Assembly: GCA_003508835.1 (NCBI GenBank)
Contig: PUFA01000081.1
Coordinates: 2,294,001-2,358,000, forward strand
DNA length: 64,000 nt
Reading direction: 5' to 3'
Source: Eonycteris spelaea
Lineage: Eukaryota > Chordata > Mammalia > Chiroptera > Pteropodidae
Under the pieces are notes generated by a model. It saw nothing but the letters and a program-made list of their open reading frames with translations, was not told the DNA's origin and did no database searches. Of the stretch, positions 1 to 11,284 are shown piece after piece; within the stretch, counting starts at the first letter, position 1, and each line of letters begins with the position of its first letter. Made by a program: the position numbers and the translations under genes.

Positions 1-900
1 AGAGGATTTTTGAATAGCAAAAAGTTTATTTTTCAGATCTTTCCAAGATAGAGACATAGCAACGAGTAGACGCATTTGGAGTCAATTTATTGTGAAAGGT
101 TGTTCCATCTCTTAGACCTGTAATACCATGCTACCTGCGCCAAATAGATATTAAACAAATCTGAATATATAATAAAGGAAAATCCATTTAGCTACTTTTC
201 ATTTTTTCTGCCAGTGGTCGTAAGGGAAATAATCCTATATCTATGAGCAATTAAAATTTCCATTTGATTAAGAGGTAAAAAATAAAGTTGAAGAGCTCAA
301 GGTCCACAAAAGCAAGCATTTTGTCTCAGGGGCCCACAACAAGTTGGTGGAAGAAACAAAACAGGGGCTCACCTCGTGTTGGGTTTAATATAGCCACAGG
401 ATTTCCTATGCATATGTAAATTCAAGTGCATAAGTGCATGTCATTTTCAGCTGACAGAAGCAATGTAAATGGACTTAAATGAAAGCACATTCAAGTTGAG
501 GATGATTAGACTGCATAAATGAACACAAACTATTGTGGCATCAGTACATGTGACAAACAAAAAATGACTACTGTGCTCAGCTGTCCTCTGGGCTGCAGAG
601 CTGAACCCCAAGCAGCAGTGAGAAGACTGCATTTGCATTTTAATTTAATGCGCAGACTATATGTATCATCCCTAAAACCCTGTAAGTGTTCTAACAGCAC
701 AAAAATTTATGAAGCCCCGAAAATAACCAGATATTTATTTAATAACATTCTATTATTCAAACTCTTACCATTACTGCTCAAGACCCCTCACTATGAATTA
801 GTTTTAATTAATGATCTTTAACAAGTACAAAAGAAGCTCTCATGAGTGCCCATTTAATTAATTTCCTATATTTCAGGCAAGAAGAATATGTGGTTGCCCC
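1..900. other. Unique intronic sequence with AT-rich block
   Basis: No gene. The part from about 600 to 870 is rich in homeodomain-type TTAATTA/TTTAAT and POU-type ATTTGCAT motifs and shows no repeat signature, which makes it a candidate conserved non-coding element. Confidence 0.3.
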
Positions 901-904
901 TCTG

Positions 905-1045
905 CTACTCAGCTCCCTCTTCTGTAAAATAAAAGTGACGATGGCACCTATCACCTAGAGCTGTGTGGCACTAAAGGGGAACATGCATGTTAAGTACCAC
1001 TGCAGTGCCTACAATAAGGAGCCACTATATGGTAGATGTTGTTCC
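905..1045 (+). repeat. MIR fragment
   Basis: Contains the MIR-type CTTCTGTAAAATAAAAGTGA segment, then CACCTATCACCTAGAG and a tail resembling CAGTGCCTACAATAAG. Diverged, sense on the plus strand. Confidence 0.6.
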
Positions 1046-2587
1046 TACAGTTCTAAATAAATTGCTTTCTTATTCCTGAACACACGAATTAGAAGAGGAG
1101 AGAATCTGCAAGCAAAAGTAACACCTAACAGACGGTGCGGGTAAAAAAAGAAAAAAAAAAAAGATACAAGAATTGGGAAGTATCAGGCTCTGGAGCCATT
1201 TACTGTAGGGGCCAACAACCCAAAGGCATCACTCCTCTAGCACAGCATAACCTTTGCTGTTCCTAACAGTGACCCCGCGTGATGGAGAAAATGTCAGGCT
1301 AGGTTCTGAGTGGCCTGCATACGTAGGCAGTATATGTGTATATCTCAGAGAATTTCCTTCCAAAATTTATTTACAAAATAAAGAAAAGCTTTGCGGCTTA
1401 CAACAGATAAAATTCAGCTTCCACCCTCTGGAAAGTTCAGCTCTCTGAAAGGATACAATCTGTGGAGGAACATAGCCAAGGTGTGTTTTCTTCTTCAGCT
1501 ACTTTGTGCACCATCAACTAAGCCACAAAACTAGTGTGTTTAACAGGATTCTGTCTCACCATTCTGCCAAATCACCTCTCAAGAAAGAAAGCTACAAAGA
1601 GGAAGATCAAAGACAGGACATAAGGCAAAATGAATCAAAAGACCAGGAGAGGAAGCAGAAAACCAAACCACTGAGAAATTTGTAAATCACCTCTGTTCCA
1701 TGATGGAAGGAAAGAAAAACCTTCACTATTTAATGAACACAAACCTCTCTTCCATCCACCCAGCTGTGAAATCTGGGTTAATCCTCCTCAGCCTGATGAA
1801 CCTTTTCTCTGGATCTTCCCCTACTGCTCATGCTGGAAAGGCTGCCCAGCAGTGCCAAAGAAGTGGTGGCCTACACCCTTGGAGGAAAGCTTTGGTAGAG
1901 AAAGGATGTTAGAGGCACAAAGGCAGAAATTTATTGCCTTGTCATTTCCAGCTCTACTCAGAGCAAGTACACCAGGACTAAAATTTCACAAGTAGGATGT
2001 GAGGTCTCAGTGAAAGCTGCCAATGTCCTACCATGGGTCATGACAGCCAGCAGGAGAGGTACTACCCCTGAAGGACCAGTCATCATTTCTAAGAGCTGGT
2101 TCAAAATATGCCTCTTTAGAGAAACCTTGTCTCTTCTCGTCTTCAAAGACTTCAGCACATACTGTGAAACCTCCGTGGTCTCAGCTGCTGAGTTCACAGT
2201 CTCAAGTGAAGGTAGGCAGAACCTGACCCAGGCACCCATCTGAGGAGCCAGCTCAGGACTTCCCAGGAGAGAGAAAGATGAAGCCCACATGAGGGCATCG
2301 AGTCTTTCTCCACTCCGATCGCCCTGGCACATCCAAAGGATGCAGAAAAAGAAGAGGACCGACTGACATTGTAATTATTAAAGTCTGCCTTCCTTACAAG
2401 ATTGTAGGCTCCAAGAGCAAAAGCCACTTTCCCCTTTTTAATGACATTTCTAACTGGTGCAAAGGGTCTGGCTGCCAGGTACCCTCTATCAAAAGCTACT
2501 GAGCAAATGAATGGGGCAGGCAGGCTAAGGTGGGTGAGCAGTGAAGGCCATGGTCAATGCGCCTGAATGCTTTGCACTCAGTACACA
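1046..2587. other. Unique intronic sequence
   Basis: No gene or confident repeat apart from a poly-A run near 1,149-1,164. Open frames on both strands around 1,958-2,427 overlap each other and resemble no known protein. Confidence 0.5.
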
Positions 2588-2589
2588 GT

Positions 2590-2745
2590 GATAATAAGGA
2601 CACTGGACTAAGACTCGGAATACCTACTGATTTTGTAAATAACCCTGGACAAGTCACTCAACTTCTGAAAGACTGTTTCTTTTTGTAAAATGGTAGGGGA
2701 GAGTAACAATTCCTTGCACAGGATTATTGATGGGGTCAGAAAGGA
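2590..2745 (+). repeat. MIR fragment
   Basis: ACCCTGGACAAGTCACTCAACTTC, then TTTTTGTAAAATGGTAGGGG, follow the MIR core order (CTTGGGCAAGTCACTTAACC, then TCTGTAAAATGGGG). Sense on plus. Confidence 0.75.
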
Positions 2746-3614
2746 ATACACAAATGAAAGCTCTTTGGGCAAATATTATTCACTCTATAATATGCAATGA
2801 TGCAATTTACTACAAACAACTTTCCTACAGAAAGTCTCACTTTACATATGAGAATGCCATCATATGTTTGTAAGTGTTTCATTATTTGAATAACTTTTGG
2901 CATGTGTATCTTCATAACCATGTTGTATATTGGTATTATTACCCACACTAGGAAAAATTTTTTTTAATAAAATTAAAATGTGGTATTCAGCCTACTGTTT
3001 AGAAAGCAGGGCCATTTTCTATCCAGCTACCTTGCTGTGTATTTAGTTATAATCAGGGTAATGGGGCCAGGCTGGTGAGTAGAGTCCTATAATGCAAAAA
3101 TCTTCAGCATTCAAAGACATGAGGGTAACCTGGAGTAGAAAACAGGGAAAAAATAAATGCGGAAGAAATGCCCAACCCTAAAGAAAGCAGAATCTATTTG
3201 GAGCTGGCTTCTCATCCCTACTGGCCAAATTCTGGCTCTCATGGCCTTGCGAGGGCTAAATTATGGTTGTGAGCAGTTGCTCACTAGAAACCTAAGCCAA
3301 AAGCCACTCTAAAGTAACAAAACCAAGGACGGAGATTTCTCTGACCCTGAACACTAAACAGCTATATAGTCAGTGCCTGTACAAAAAGGTACAAACACAG
3401 TTCGGTTTGGAGAACCCCCACCCCAAATTCCAACCCACTGAGGTGAGAATCCAAGCAAGCGTTGTGGGTTCCTAGAATCAGCCAGACTTTAAATCCAGCT
3501 GCCGTTCCCATGGGGTGCCCCTCCCCCGCCAGTGCTAATGACAGGACAGAGCGCCCTGACTCTGACCTTTCACGGCTGAGCAGCAGAAACATCTAAATTA
3601 TAAGCCCCGCCACC

Positions 3615-3776
3615 ATGGCCACCACTACGACCGCAGTCCCCGTGCAGCAAGCCAGCAGCTTGGAGGGAACTCAGGTGTTGGAGGGGCTGGCCGAAGAAGC
3701 CCACTATGCAATACCTGTGACCCCTCGTGACCCTGTCATGCCTCAGGGAAGCTCCCCATCCTCCCACACTCTTTAG
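3615..3776 (+). other. Small unassigned ORF with a textbook Kozak start
   Basis: GCCACCATGG surrounds an ATG opening a 53-codon frame (MATTTTAVPVQQASSLEG at its start) that ends TAG at 3,774-3,776. I do not recognise the protein. It lies antisense to CACNA1D inside intron 3 in a locally GC-richer segment. It could be chance, a fragment of a processed retrocopy, or a small ORF in an antisense RNA. No poly-A tail, target-site duplication or splice signals were identified. Confidence 0.2.
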
Positions 3777-4560
3777 CAGAGCCGGTGACTGGCAAGACCA
3801 GGGGAAGCCCGGTCTGCATCAGTTATCCACTCTCAAAGGCACCGATTCACACTGATGCCGCCTGTTTTTTTCCCTGCTCCTGTAATTGCTTTACAAGAAG
3901 GGTGCATGAAATGGAAAATGATAAATCACGGAGGGCAGGCAGAAAAAGAGGACGCACAGCCCCTTCCTTCTGCTGTTGCCAGAGGGGCTCGTCCCACCCC
4001 CTCCCCCCAATCCCAACTCCTTTAAGAATAACAAAGAGCCAGATTTGGCTAACTGTATCAAACAAATAGAATTTTTACAACATAACAACCAGGGATTTTA
4101 AGGTCAGTATTTACAAGCCCTTACTTTTTCCCTGAACCCCAACTTACTTTGTTTGCATTTATAAACAGAGAACACCATGACCTTTCCAGCTGTCAGAAGC
4201 CCAGGCATTACTGCTCTACTGTGACAGTCCTAGCCTGAAGCTCCCCTGAGAATTGACTCTGCCGAAATCCTCACCCAATTCCCCACAAAACCCCTTTCAG
4301 GCTCAGTTTTGAGGCAAGGGCAAAAGCCACATGTTCATTTTAAAGGGAACCTGGCCTTTATTTTCTAGACTATGCTCTCTCACAAGCTCCAAGGCCTTGG
4401 GAAGGCAAGCCATTAAATACCTGCAAGCTTGCTTCCTCTGGGAAAATGGCAGGAACAGTCACTTCTCTGTCAACGTCATGGGAAGCCTCAAACAAGGAAA
4501 TATTCTGAGAAGTACTTGACATTCAATAAGATGCTCTTTAAGACTACAGAATCCAATGTG

Positions 4561-4715
4561 AGGTAGGTGAAGGTGGTCAAAAGATACAAATTTCCAGTTA
4601 TAAAATAAGTCATGGGGATGTAATGTATAACATGGGGACTATAATACTTTACATATTTGAAAGGTGCTAAGAGAGTAGATCCAAAACGTTATCACAAGAA
4701 AAAATTTTTGTCACT
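4561..4715 (+). repeat. L1 3' UTR fragment
   Basis: GGTGAAGGTGGTCAAAAGAT, then CCAGTTATAAAATAAGTCAT, GGGGATGTAATGTATAACAT, GAAAGGTGCTAAGAGAGTAG and ATCACAAGAAAAAA match the standard order of an L1M/L1P 3' UTR in sense orientation. Confidence 0.85.
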
Positions 4716-4744
4716 AGGTATAGTTTTAAAAAAAACCTACAGAG

Positions 4745-4870
4745 TCGTAGAATTACAGTTATGGGTAGAATCTAAGAGATCATTGAGAACCACCCATCCT
4801 CTCACTGTCAAGGAAACTGAGGCCCAAGATGTTGAAGTGACTTGGCTAAAGTCTCATAAGCACAGTTTTC
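4745..4870 (-). repeat. MIR3-like fragment
   Basis: TAGAATTACAGTTATGGGTA...TCTAAGAGATCATTGAG, then GGAAACTGAGGCCCAAGATG and GTGACTTGGCTAAAGTCTCA correspond to the reverse-complement MIR3 order. Confidence 0.65.
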
Positions 4871-4954
4871 TTTGTGAACATAAAAAGAAATCTAGAGTTG
4901 TCCACCTTAATATCCATCTCTCCCTCTCTGAAATTATAAAACATAAGCTCATCT

Positions 4955-5190
4955 TTATTGAACACTTACGTTGGGGGCCAGGCACTGCGCTAAATGCTTT
5001 CTGTGCCTTATCTCATTTAACCCTCCCAACAACCTGGGAGCCTACAAAGCAGGTGCTGCGAGTGGCTGGCCCCACATTTTACAAATGAGAAGCTAAGCAA
5101 GGTCACATGGCTAGAAAGCAGCACGGCTGAGATGGGAACTGTGCCACCGTTGAGCACCAGGACCTAAGTCTTTAACCACTACGGCTCACT
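4955..5190 (-). repeat. MIR, nearly full length, antisense
   Basis: TTTATTGAACACTTACGTTG, GCCAGGCACTGCGCTAAATG, TTATCTCATTTAACCCTCCC, then ACAAATGAGAAGCTAAGCAA and GGTCACATGGCTAGAAAG follow the reverse complement of the MIR consensus over about 230 bp. Confidence 0.9.
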
Positions 5191-6085
5191 ACCCTCTGAC
5201 GGCCCCATCCACTGCTCCAACCTCTCACCTAAACATGCCACGCGCATGTGAGGTGCAGCTCGGCGCACAAATATACCTTTGTGATATTACGTCACCCCCT
5301 TTACCCACTGGAAACAGGCACAACTGCAGGTGACTCTCAGCAATCGCCAGGCAAATGTCTGATGACTCACCGGGTAAAGTCCCATCTGATTTTCCCTTGC
5401 CTAGATCCTCCCAGGACTGGAGGTTCTCACGACCTTTTCATAGTACATGGAACTTTTTCTCCCAGACTTCCAGGTTTTCACTTGACTGAGAGCCAGCCCA
5501 GCCCCATCTGTCTCAGGAAGCCTCTGGCCAGCCCCTAACCCCACCCCTCACTTCACTCATCTATGAAACCCCAAAGCAGATATTGTCAGCCCTGCACCTT
5601 TCCATACAGATTATATCTAGATTATACTTTCTATAATTGTACAAGCTTCAGAATGTGCCCCCTTATATTTTTTAAATGTTTCACAAGAGAGTCATTATCG
5701 TTGGGGGAGCAGAAAAAGATTGAGGGGACACTTTGGGACAAGTGAGCTGGACTATGATATGACCTTGTCAGGTCTGTGTCCTCCCCCCACCCTCAGCCCA
5801 TGAAACATCCTAATTTATGATTTGGATGTCCTCAGTCCCAAGGTCCTTTAATTAATTAGCAATGGCCTTCACCGATGGGCTGACAGAGGTTAGGTAGATA
5901 TAAAAATAAATCAGTAGGCATAAAAACAGACTTGAAGGAAATGCACAGAAACATTAAAGATGGGCATGCCTACGTGGCAGAGTAACAGGTAACTTATTTT
6001 CTTCTCTGTGTTTTCCCTTCTTTTCATTTGTATTATTTGTATGATAAAAACGTTAGCAATTGCATGCCCCCTTTCCCCTGATGGG
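5191..6085. other. Unique intronic sequence
   Basis: No gene. A TTTAATTAATTAG block near 5,845-5,862 is a small candidate for a conserved homeodomain-type site. Otherwise nothing recognisable. Confidence 0.4.
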
Positions 6086-6087
6086 AA

Positions 6088-6350
6088 AAAGTTCAGACTC
6101 TGGTGCCGGACAGATCTGGGTATGAAACCTATCACTTATGGCCATTCCACCTTGGTCAAGAAACCTAACCTCTTTGACCCTCAAGTCTCCTCACCTGTAA
6201 AACGGTGTAATAAGTGCCTCCGCCATTTGGTCATGAGAACGAAACAAGATGACACCTCTGTCAAAGAGTCTCTTCCGGCCTTTATAATAACTTTAAAACG
6301 TATAGGCCTAGCACACAATATGCAATCAACACACTTTATTATCAGGATAA
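6088..6350 (+). repeat. MIR, nearly full length
   Basis: TTCAGACTCTGGTGCCGGAC, CTTGGTCAAGAAACCTAACC, TCTCCTCACCTGTAAAACGG and GCACACAATATGCAATCAAC follow the MIR consensus in sense orientation. Confidence 0.9.
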
Positions 6351-7014
6351 TACTTACTATTCACATGTTTGTCTCAATCAGGTGCTATATTCCTTGATGA
6401 TGCCAGGGCCTTACACAAGGACAGGCAGGCATTAAACTCAATGAATCCGTCAGTTCCTGAGTACATGTCACATACCTGCCCAAAATGAGGGCCCTGAATC
6501 CTGCACCCTTGAGCAGCAAATACTAACTCAACTGTACACACTGAATTTCCTTACACCTCTCCTCACCCCTGTATCAGTAAAGGTTTACTCAGAAATGAGG
6601 GATGAACGAAAGTATCATTTACAATCTGTATGAATGATAAATTCAGAAAAGTTACACAGCTTTGAGTCAAATGAGTGGAGAGAATTGATAGGTAAGGAGT
6701 ATTTTGCTTCAATTTTTTTTTTTTTTGCCCCAAAAGAATAATATTGACTCTTTCTTCAAAGAGCCTCTTAACAGCACTGACTGATATTTAGTGAAGGAAA
6801 TCACACTTTGACGCAAAGTTACTTTCCTATCTGCTGGTAAGTAAACTATTTCATTTACGTCAAACTGGCATCTGTTTTAGGGCCCTTCCTCCAGACCTGG
6901 GAATTCTGTATCACCCATTCTTTACAGCAACCAATGAATTTACAGGGAAAACTTCAATGAGCCAGCTGAAAAGAAACAGCTGCATTGATTTTTTTCCTAC
7001 ATTTTTTAACAGCA

Positions 7015-7290
7015 TCATTGAGATGTAATTCACATACCACACAATTCACCCATTTAAAGTGTATATTCCATGCTTTTTAATATAGTCACATATATGTGCA
7101 ATCACCATAGTCAATTTCAGAACATTTTCATCCCTTAAAAAGAAATCCTGTGTCATTTAGCTACCACTTCCCTATCTCCCAGCCTCCCACCCCCAGTCCT
7201 AAGCAACTGCTAATCTACTTTCTGTCTCTATACATTTCCTAATTCTGGACTTTCGCATTAATGGAAACATATACTATATGTTCTTTTGTG
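7015..7290. repeat. Old L1M 3' region fragment
   Basis: ATTGAGATGTAATTCACATA, CACCCATTTAAAGTGTATAT, GTGCAATCACCATAGTCAAT, AGAACATTTTCATCCCTTAA, CTAATCTACTTTCTGTCTCT and TAATGGAAACATATACTATA match a very common mammalian L1M segment. Sense strand not assigned. Confidence 0.75.
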
Positions 7291-7974
7291 ACTGCCTCAG
7301 CTGTTTTGATTTAAATAATGTCCTGAAAGGAATAATACCCATTAATGGTAAAAGTCCATTATACACTACTTAAATTCTGCCATGCGTTGGTACCTGCTTG
7401 AAGACGAATAGTGAATGTCGTCATCAATCCTCCACCCTCCCCACAGCACCTACTGTTCCCCAGAACACAAGTACTCAGGAAATGTTTGAGAAAAAAAGTT
7501 ACACTCAAAGAATTACTGAAACAAGAAGGAGGGAAAGCATTTCGATTTGAATAAAATTGAAGATTCAAAAGGCCAGTGAGGGTCCCCACCTAAGACCTCT
7601 CAGGTTAGTTGTCACAAAGAACACCAGTCATTAGGAGAGGCTTCTCTGTGTTGATTTTACAGCACAGTTAAGCACTCTCTTGCCTCCCTGCTCTTTATGA
7701 TATATACGCTACACAGACTCTCCCATGAAATTTGCTCCAAACTATAATTAAGCTAAATTGGCAATTTTTTCCTTTGAAACATGGAGAATGGTAGATGTCG
7801 ATCTTTTAAAAATAATCATATTGCAATTAATGCAGATTGTGTCTAAAAATCACTTCACATCCAGATCATTTCTCTGGATGTGGCCAGTTGGACCTTCTAA
7901 TTTAGACTGTAGGAACTGCTATTTTATATGTATTAACTGAGAGCAAATATTAATATCTATTACTATTTAAAGCA

Positions 7975-8103
7975 ACCAAATTGTTAGACCCAGAAATTCC
8001 ACCGTTTAGAATTTGCTTTACAAACATACCACAAAATCATGCCAAGATTATGCACAAGTGTTTTGCAGCACCACTTTAATAGGAAATAAAACTGGAAATA
8101 AGT
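7975..8103 (+). repeat. Old L1M 3' fragment, left part (host of a nested L1)
   Basis: GACCCAGAAATTCCACCGTT through TTTTGCAGCACCACTTTAAT and AAAACTGGAAATAAG resembles the ORF2-end to 3' UTR region of an old L1. It continues at 10,244 on the far side of the nested L1. Confidence 0.65.
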
Positions 8104-10243
8104 AATCAAAAAAACTCCCAACAAACAAAAGTCCTGGACCAGATTGCTTCACAGGTGAATTTTAGCAAACATTCAAAGAATTAACATCTATTCTTCTCAA
8201 ACTTTCAAAAAATTCAACAGGAGGTAAGGCTCCCAAGCTCATTTTACGAGGCCTGATTCCAATTTCAGACAAAGACATTACAAAAAAAGAAAATTACAGA
8301 CTAATATCCCTGATGCACATAGGTGCAAAACTCTGACAAAGTATTAGCAAACCGAATTCAGCAATATATTAAAAAGATCATACACCAGGAACAAATTTAT
8401 TCCTGGGATGCAAAATTGGTTCAATACCCACAAATCAATTAATGTGATACACGTTTACAAATTGAAAGATAAAAATCACATGATCATATCAATAGATGCA
8501 GAAAAAGTGTTTGAAAAAAATCCAGCATCCATTTATGATAAAATTCTCAGCAAAGTGGGAATACAGGGAACATACTTCCACATAATAAAGACCATGTGCC
8601 AAACCCACAGCTAACATCATACTCAATGGGGAAAAGCTAAAAGCATTTTCCTTAAGATCAAGAATAAGACTACAATGTTTACTTTCACCACTTTTATTCA
8701 ACATTGTGTTGAAGTCATAGCCATAGTGATCAGACAAGGAAAAAAAAGGCATCCAAATTGAAAAGGAAAAAGTAAAACTGTCATTATTTGCTGATGACAT
8801 GATACTTTAGAGAGAACCCCAGAGAGTCCACCAAAAAAACTCCTATAGTCATTTAATCTATGACAAAAGAGGCAAGAATATACAATGGAGTAAAGGCAGT
8901 CTATTCAGAATGGTGTTGGGAAATCTGGACAGATATGTATATAAAAAAAGAAAAAACAAAAAACAACAAAAAACTGGCTCATGTTCTTATGCCATATACA
9001 AGAATAAACTCAAAATGGATCAAAGACTTAAATGTAAGACCTAAAATCATATAACTCCTAGAAGAAAACATAGGCAGTAAACTCTGACATTGCTCTTAGT
9101 GATATTTTTCCTCATCTCCTCGAACAGGGGAAACAAAAGAGAAAATAAACAAATGGGACTACATTAAACTAAAAAGTTTTTGCAAAACAAAATAAACCAT
9201 AGACAAAATGAAAAGACAACCTACTGAATGGGAGAAGATATTTGCCAGTGATAAATCTGATAAGGGGTTAATATCCAAAATTTATAAAAAATTCATACAA
9301 CTCAACATCAAAAAGAAAAAAAACAAATTAAAAAATGGGCAGAGGACCTGAATAGACATTTCTCCAAAGAGGATAAATAGCCAATAGACACATGAAAAGA
9401 TGCTCAACGTCAAAATCATCAGAGAAATGCAAACTAAAATCACAATGAGGTATCACCTCACACCTGTCAGAATGGGCATCATCAATAAGTAAAACCACAA
9501 GAGTTTGTGAGGATGTGGAGAAAAGGGAAATCTCGTGCACTGTTGGTGGGAATGTGAATTGGTGCAGCCACTATGAAAAACAGTTTGGAGACTCCTTAAA
9601 AACTTAAGAGTATAACTACCTTATGACACAGCAATTTCCACTTCTGGGTATTTTTCCAAAGAAAACCAAAATTTGAAAAGATACATGCATCCCCATGTTC
9701 ACTGCAGCATTATTTACAATAGGCAAGATATGGACGCAATCTAAGTGCCCATCATACATAATTGGATAAAGTTGTAGTACATATATACAATGGAATATTA
9801 CTAAGCCATTAAAAAAATTGAAATCTTACCATTTGCAATGGCATAGTTGGACCTAGCAGGTATTATGTTAAGTGAAACGTCAGACGGAGAATGACAAATG
9901 CCTTATGATTTCATATGGAATCTAAGGAACAAAATAAACAAACAAACGAGAACAGACTCATCGATACAGAGAACTGGTGATTACCAGATGAGAGGGAGTG
10001 TTGAGAGAGGTGAAAAAGGTGAAGGAACTAAGTACAAATTGGTAGTTACAAAAAAGTCATAGGGATGTGAAGTACAGCACAGGGAACATAGTCAATAATA
10101 TTGTAATAACTATGTATAGCGCCAGGTGGGTACTAATCAGGGGGATCACTTCTTAAATTATATAAATATCTAACCACTACATTGTACACTTGAAACTAAT
10201 ATATTGAATGTCAACTCTAATTGAAAAATAAAATTTTTTTAAA
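8104..10243 (+). mobile_element. 5'-truncated L1 retrotransposon with degenerate ORF2 and 3' UTR
   Basis: About 2.1 kb of L1, antisense to CACNA1D. It begins inside the ORF2 reverse-transcriptase domain (CAAAAGTCCTGGACCAGATT). It has the catalytic-box coding SLFADDMIL at 8,781-8,807, immediately followed by a TAG stop. The ORF2 C-terminal segment follows (about 9,130-9,600, recognised by TTTGCCAGTGATAAATCTGA and GATGTGGAGAAAAGGGAAAT). After this come an L1 3' UTR (GGTGAAAAAGGTGAAGGAAC, GCGCCAGGTGGGTACTAATC, GTACACTTGAAACTAATATA) and an A-rich tail. Several stops and frameshifts make it non-coding. Likely target-site duplications (AAACTGGAAA plus a few bases) flank it at 8,088 and 10,244. Confidence 0.93.
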
Positions 10244-10380
10244 AAACTGGAAACAAAAGTTGATCAGTATATGGATGTGAAAAAATCTCCAAAATAAACC
10301 TTTATGTGACAGGTAAGGTACAGAACAATGCGACAGTATTATTTTGTGTGTATAGTTTTTAAAAAAGGGATTGTGCACTG
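10244..10380 (+). repeat. Old L1M 3' fragment, right part
   Basis: AAACTGGAAACAAAAGTTGA, then GATGTGAAAAAATCTCC and GTACAGAACAATGCGACAGT continue the L1M sequence interrupted at 8,103. Confidence 0.65.
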
Positions 10381-10529
10381 AAAAAAAAAACACTAAAAGA
10401 TCAGATCTTATGTAATTTTACTGCATAATATTTTATATCTTTATTATATGTCCTAGCCTATTTCAGGATTGAGGAAGATTTCCTAAAACGAGACATACAA
10501 AAGCACAAGAACTCATGGTAATGAAAAGG

Positions 10530-11265
10530 CACCGTAAAGTGAAAACATGAACCACAGAATGGGAGAAGATATTTTACAACACGTGTATCCAATGAGAATC
10601 TGTACATAATACATAAAAAAGGCCTACAAATCACTAAGAAAAAAACAATTAAATGGAAAAATGAGTCAAAGACCTGAACAGAAATTCACAAAGGAAGAAA
10701 TCCAAAGGAAAAAAAAAATCCAAATAGTCAATTAAACATATTAAAAAGCATTTAACCTCAATGGTAATCAGAGAAACACCAGACTGAAGTCACAGTGAGA
10801 TACCACTTCTAATCAACAAACTGGCAAAAATGTTAAAGTCTGACAATTCCAGGTGTGGGCAAGAGTGTGAAGCAATAGCACATACAGAACACTCAATGCC
10901 ATGGGTGAGAGTATGAACTGGTACAATAATTTGGAAAGAAGATACACATGCCTTTTGACCCAGCAATTTAGCTACTATGTATGTACACTTCAGAAATGTA
11001 TGCACATGGGCACCAGGAGACAGGCACAAGGATTTTTTAACAACTCAAATGGTATATCAATATGTAGAAACAACTTAAACATACATCAGAATGGATAAAT
11101 TGAGGGAGAGGTTACTCTGAGAAGGAGAGGACTGTAGTCAGAAAGGAACCTACGAGGGTATTTCTGAACTTCTGCCATATTCTCCCTGACCTAGGTGGTG
11201 GTTACATAAGTGTTTTACTTTATGCATTTTCTATACATGTGTTTTGTTACCATGAAAAGATGTTT
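10530..11265 (+). repeat. L1M ORF2-end and 3' UTR fragment
   Basis: CAGAATGGGAGAAGATATTT, ATCAGAGAAACACCAGACTG, CACAGTGAGATACCACTTCT and TTTTGACCCAGCAATTTAGC are the usual L1 ORF2 C-terminal landmarks. The distal part (GGTGGTGGTTACATAAGTGT) is a 3' UTR remnant. Heavily mutated. Confidence 0.8.
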
Positions 11266-11284
11266 GTTTATATATGTCTACCTC

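Noticed and set aside
8408..9540. Short frames on both strands in the L1 region
   Set aside because: Fragments of a degenerate L1 ORF2 or its antisense, not independent genes.
9460..9560. Possible conserved exon on reading GTTTGTGAGGATGTGGAGAA
   Set aside because: Standard L1 ORF2/3' UTR text, repeated in the L1 at 29.5 kb.
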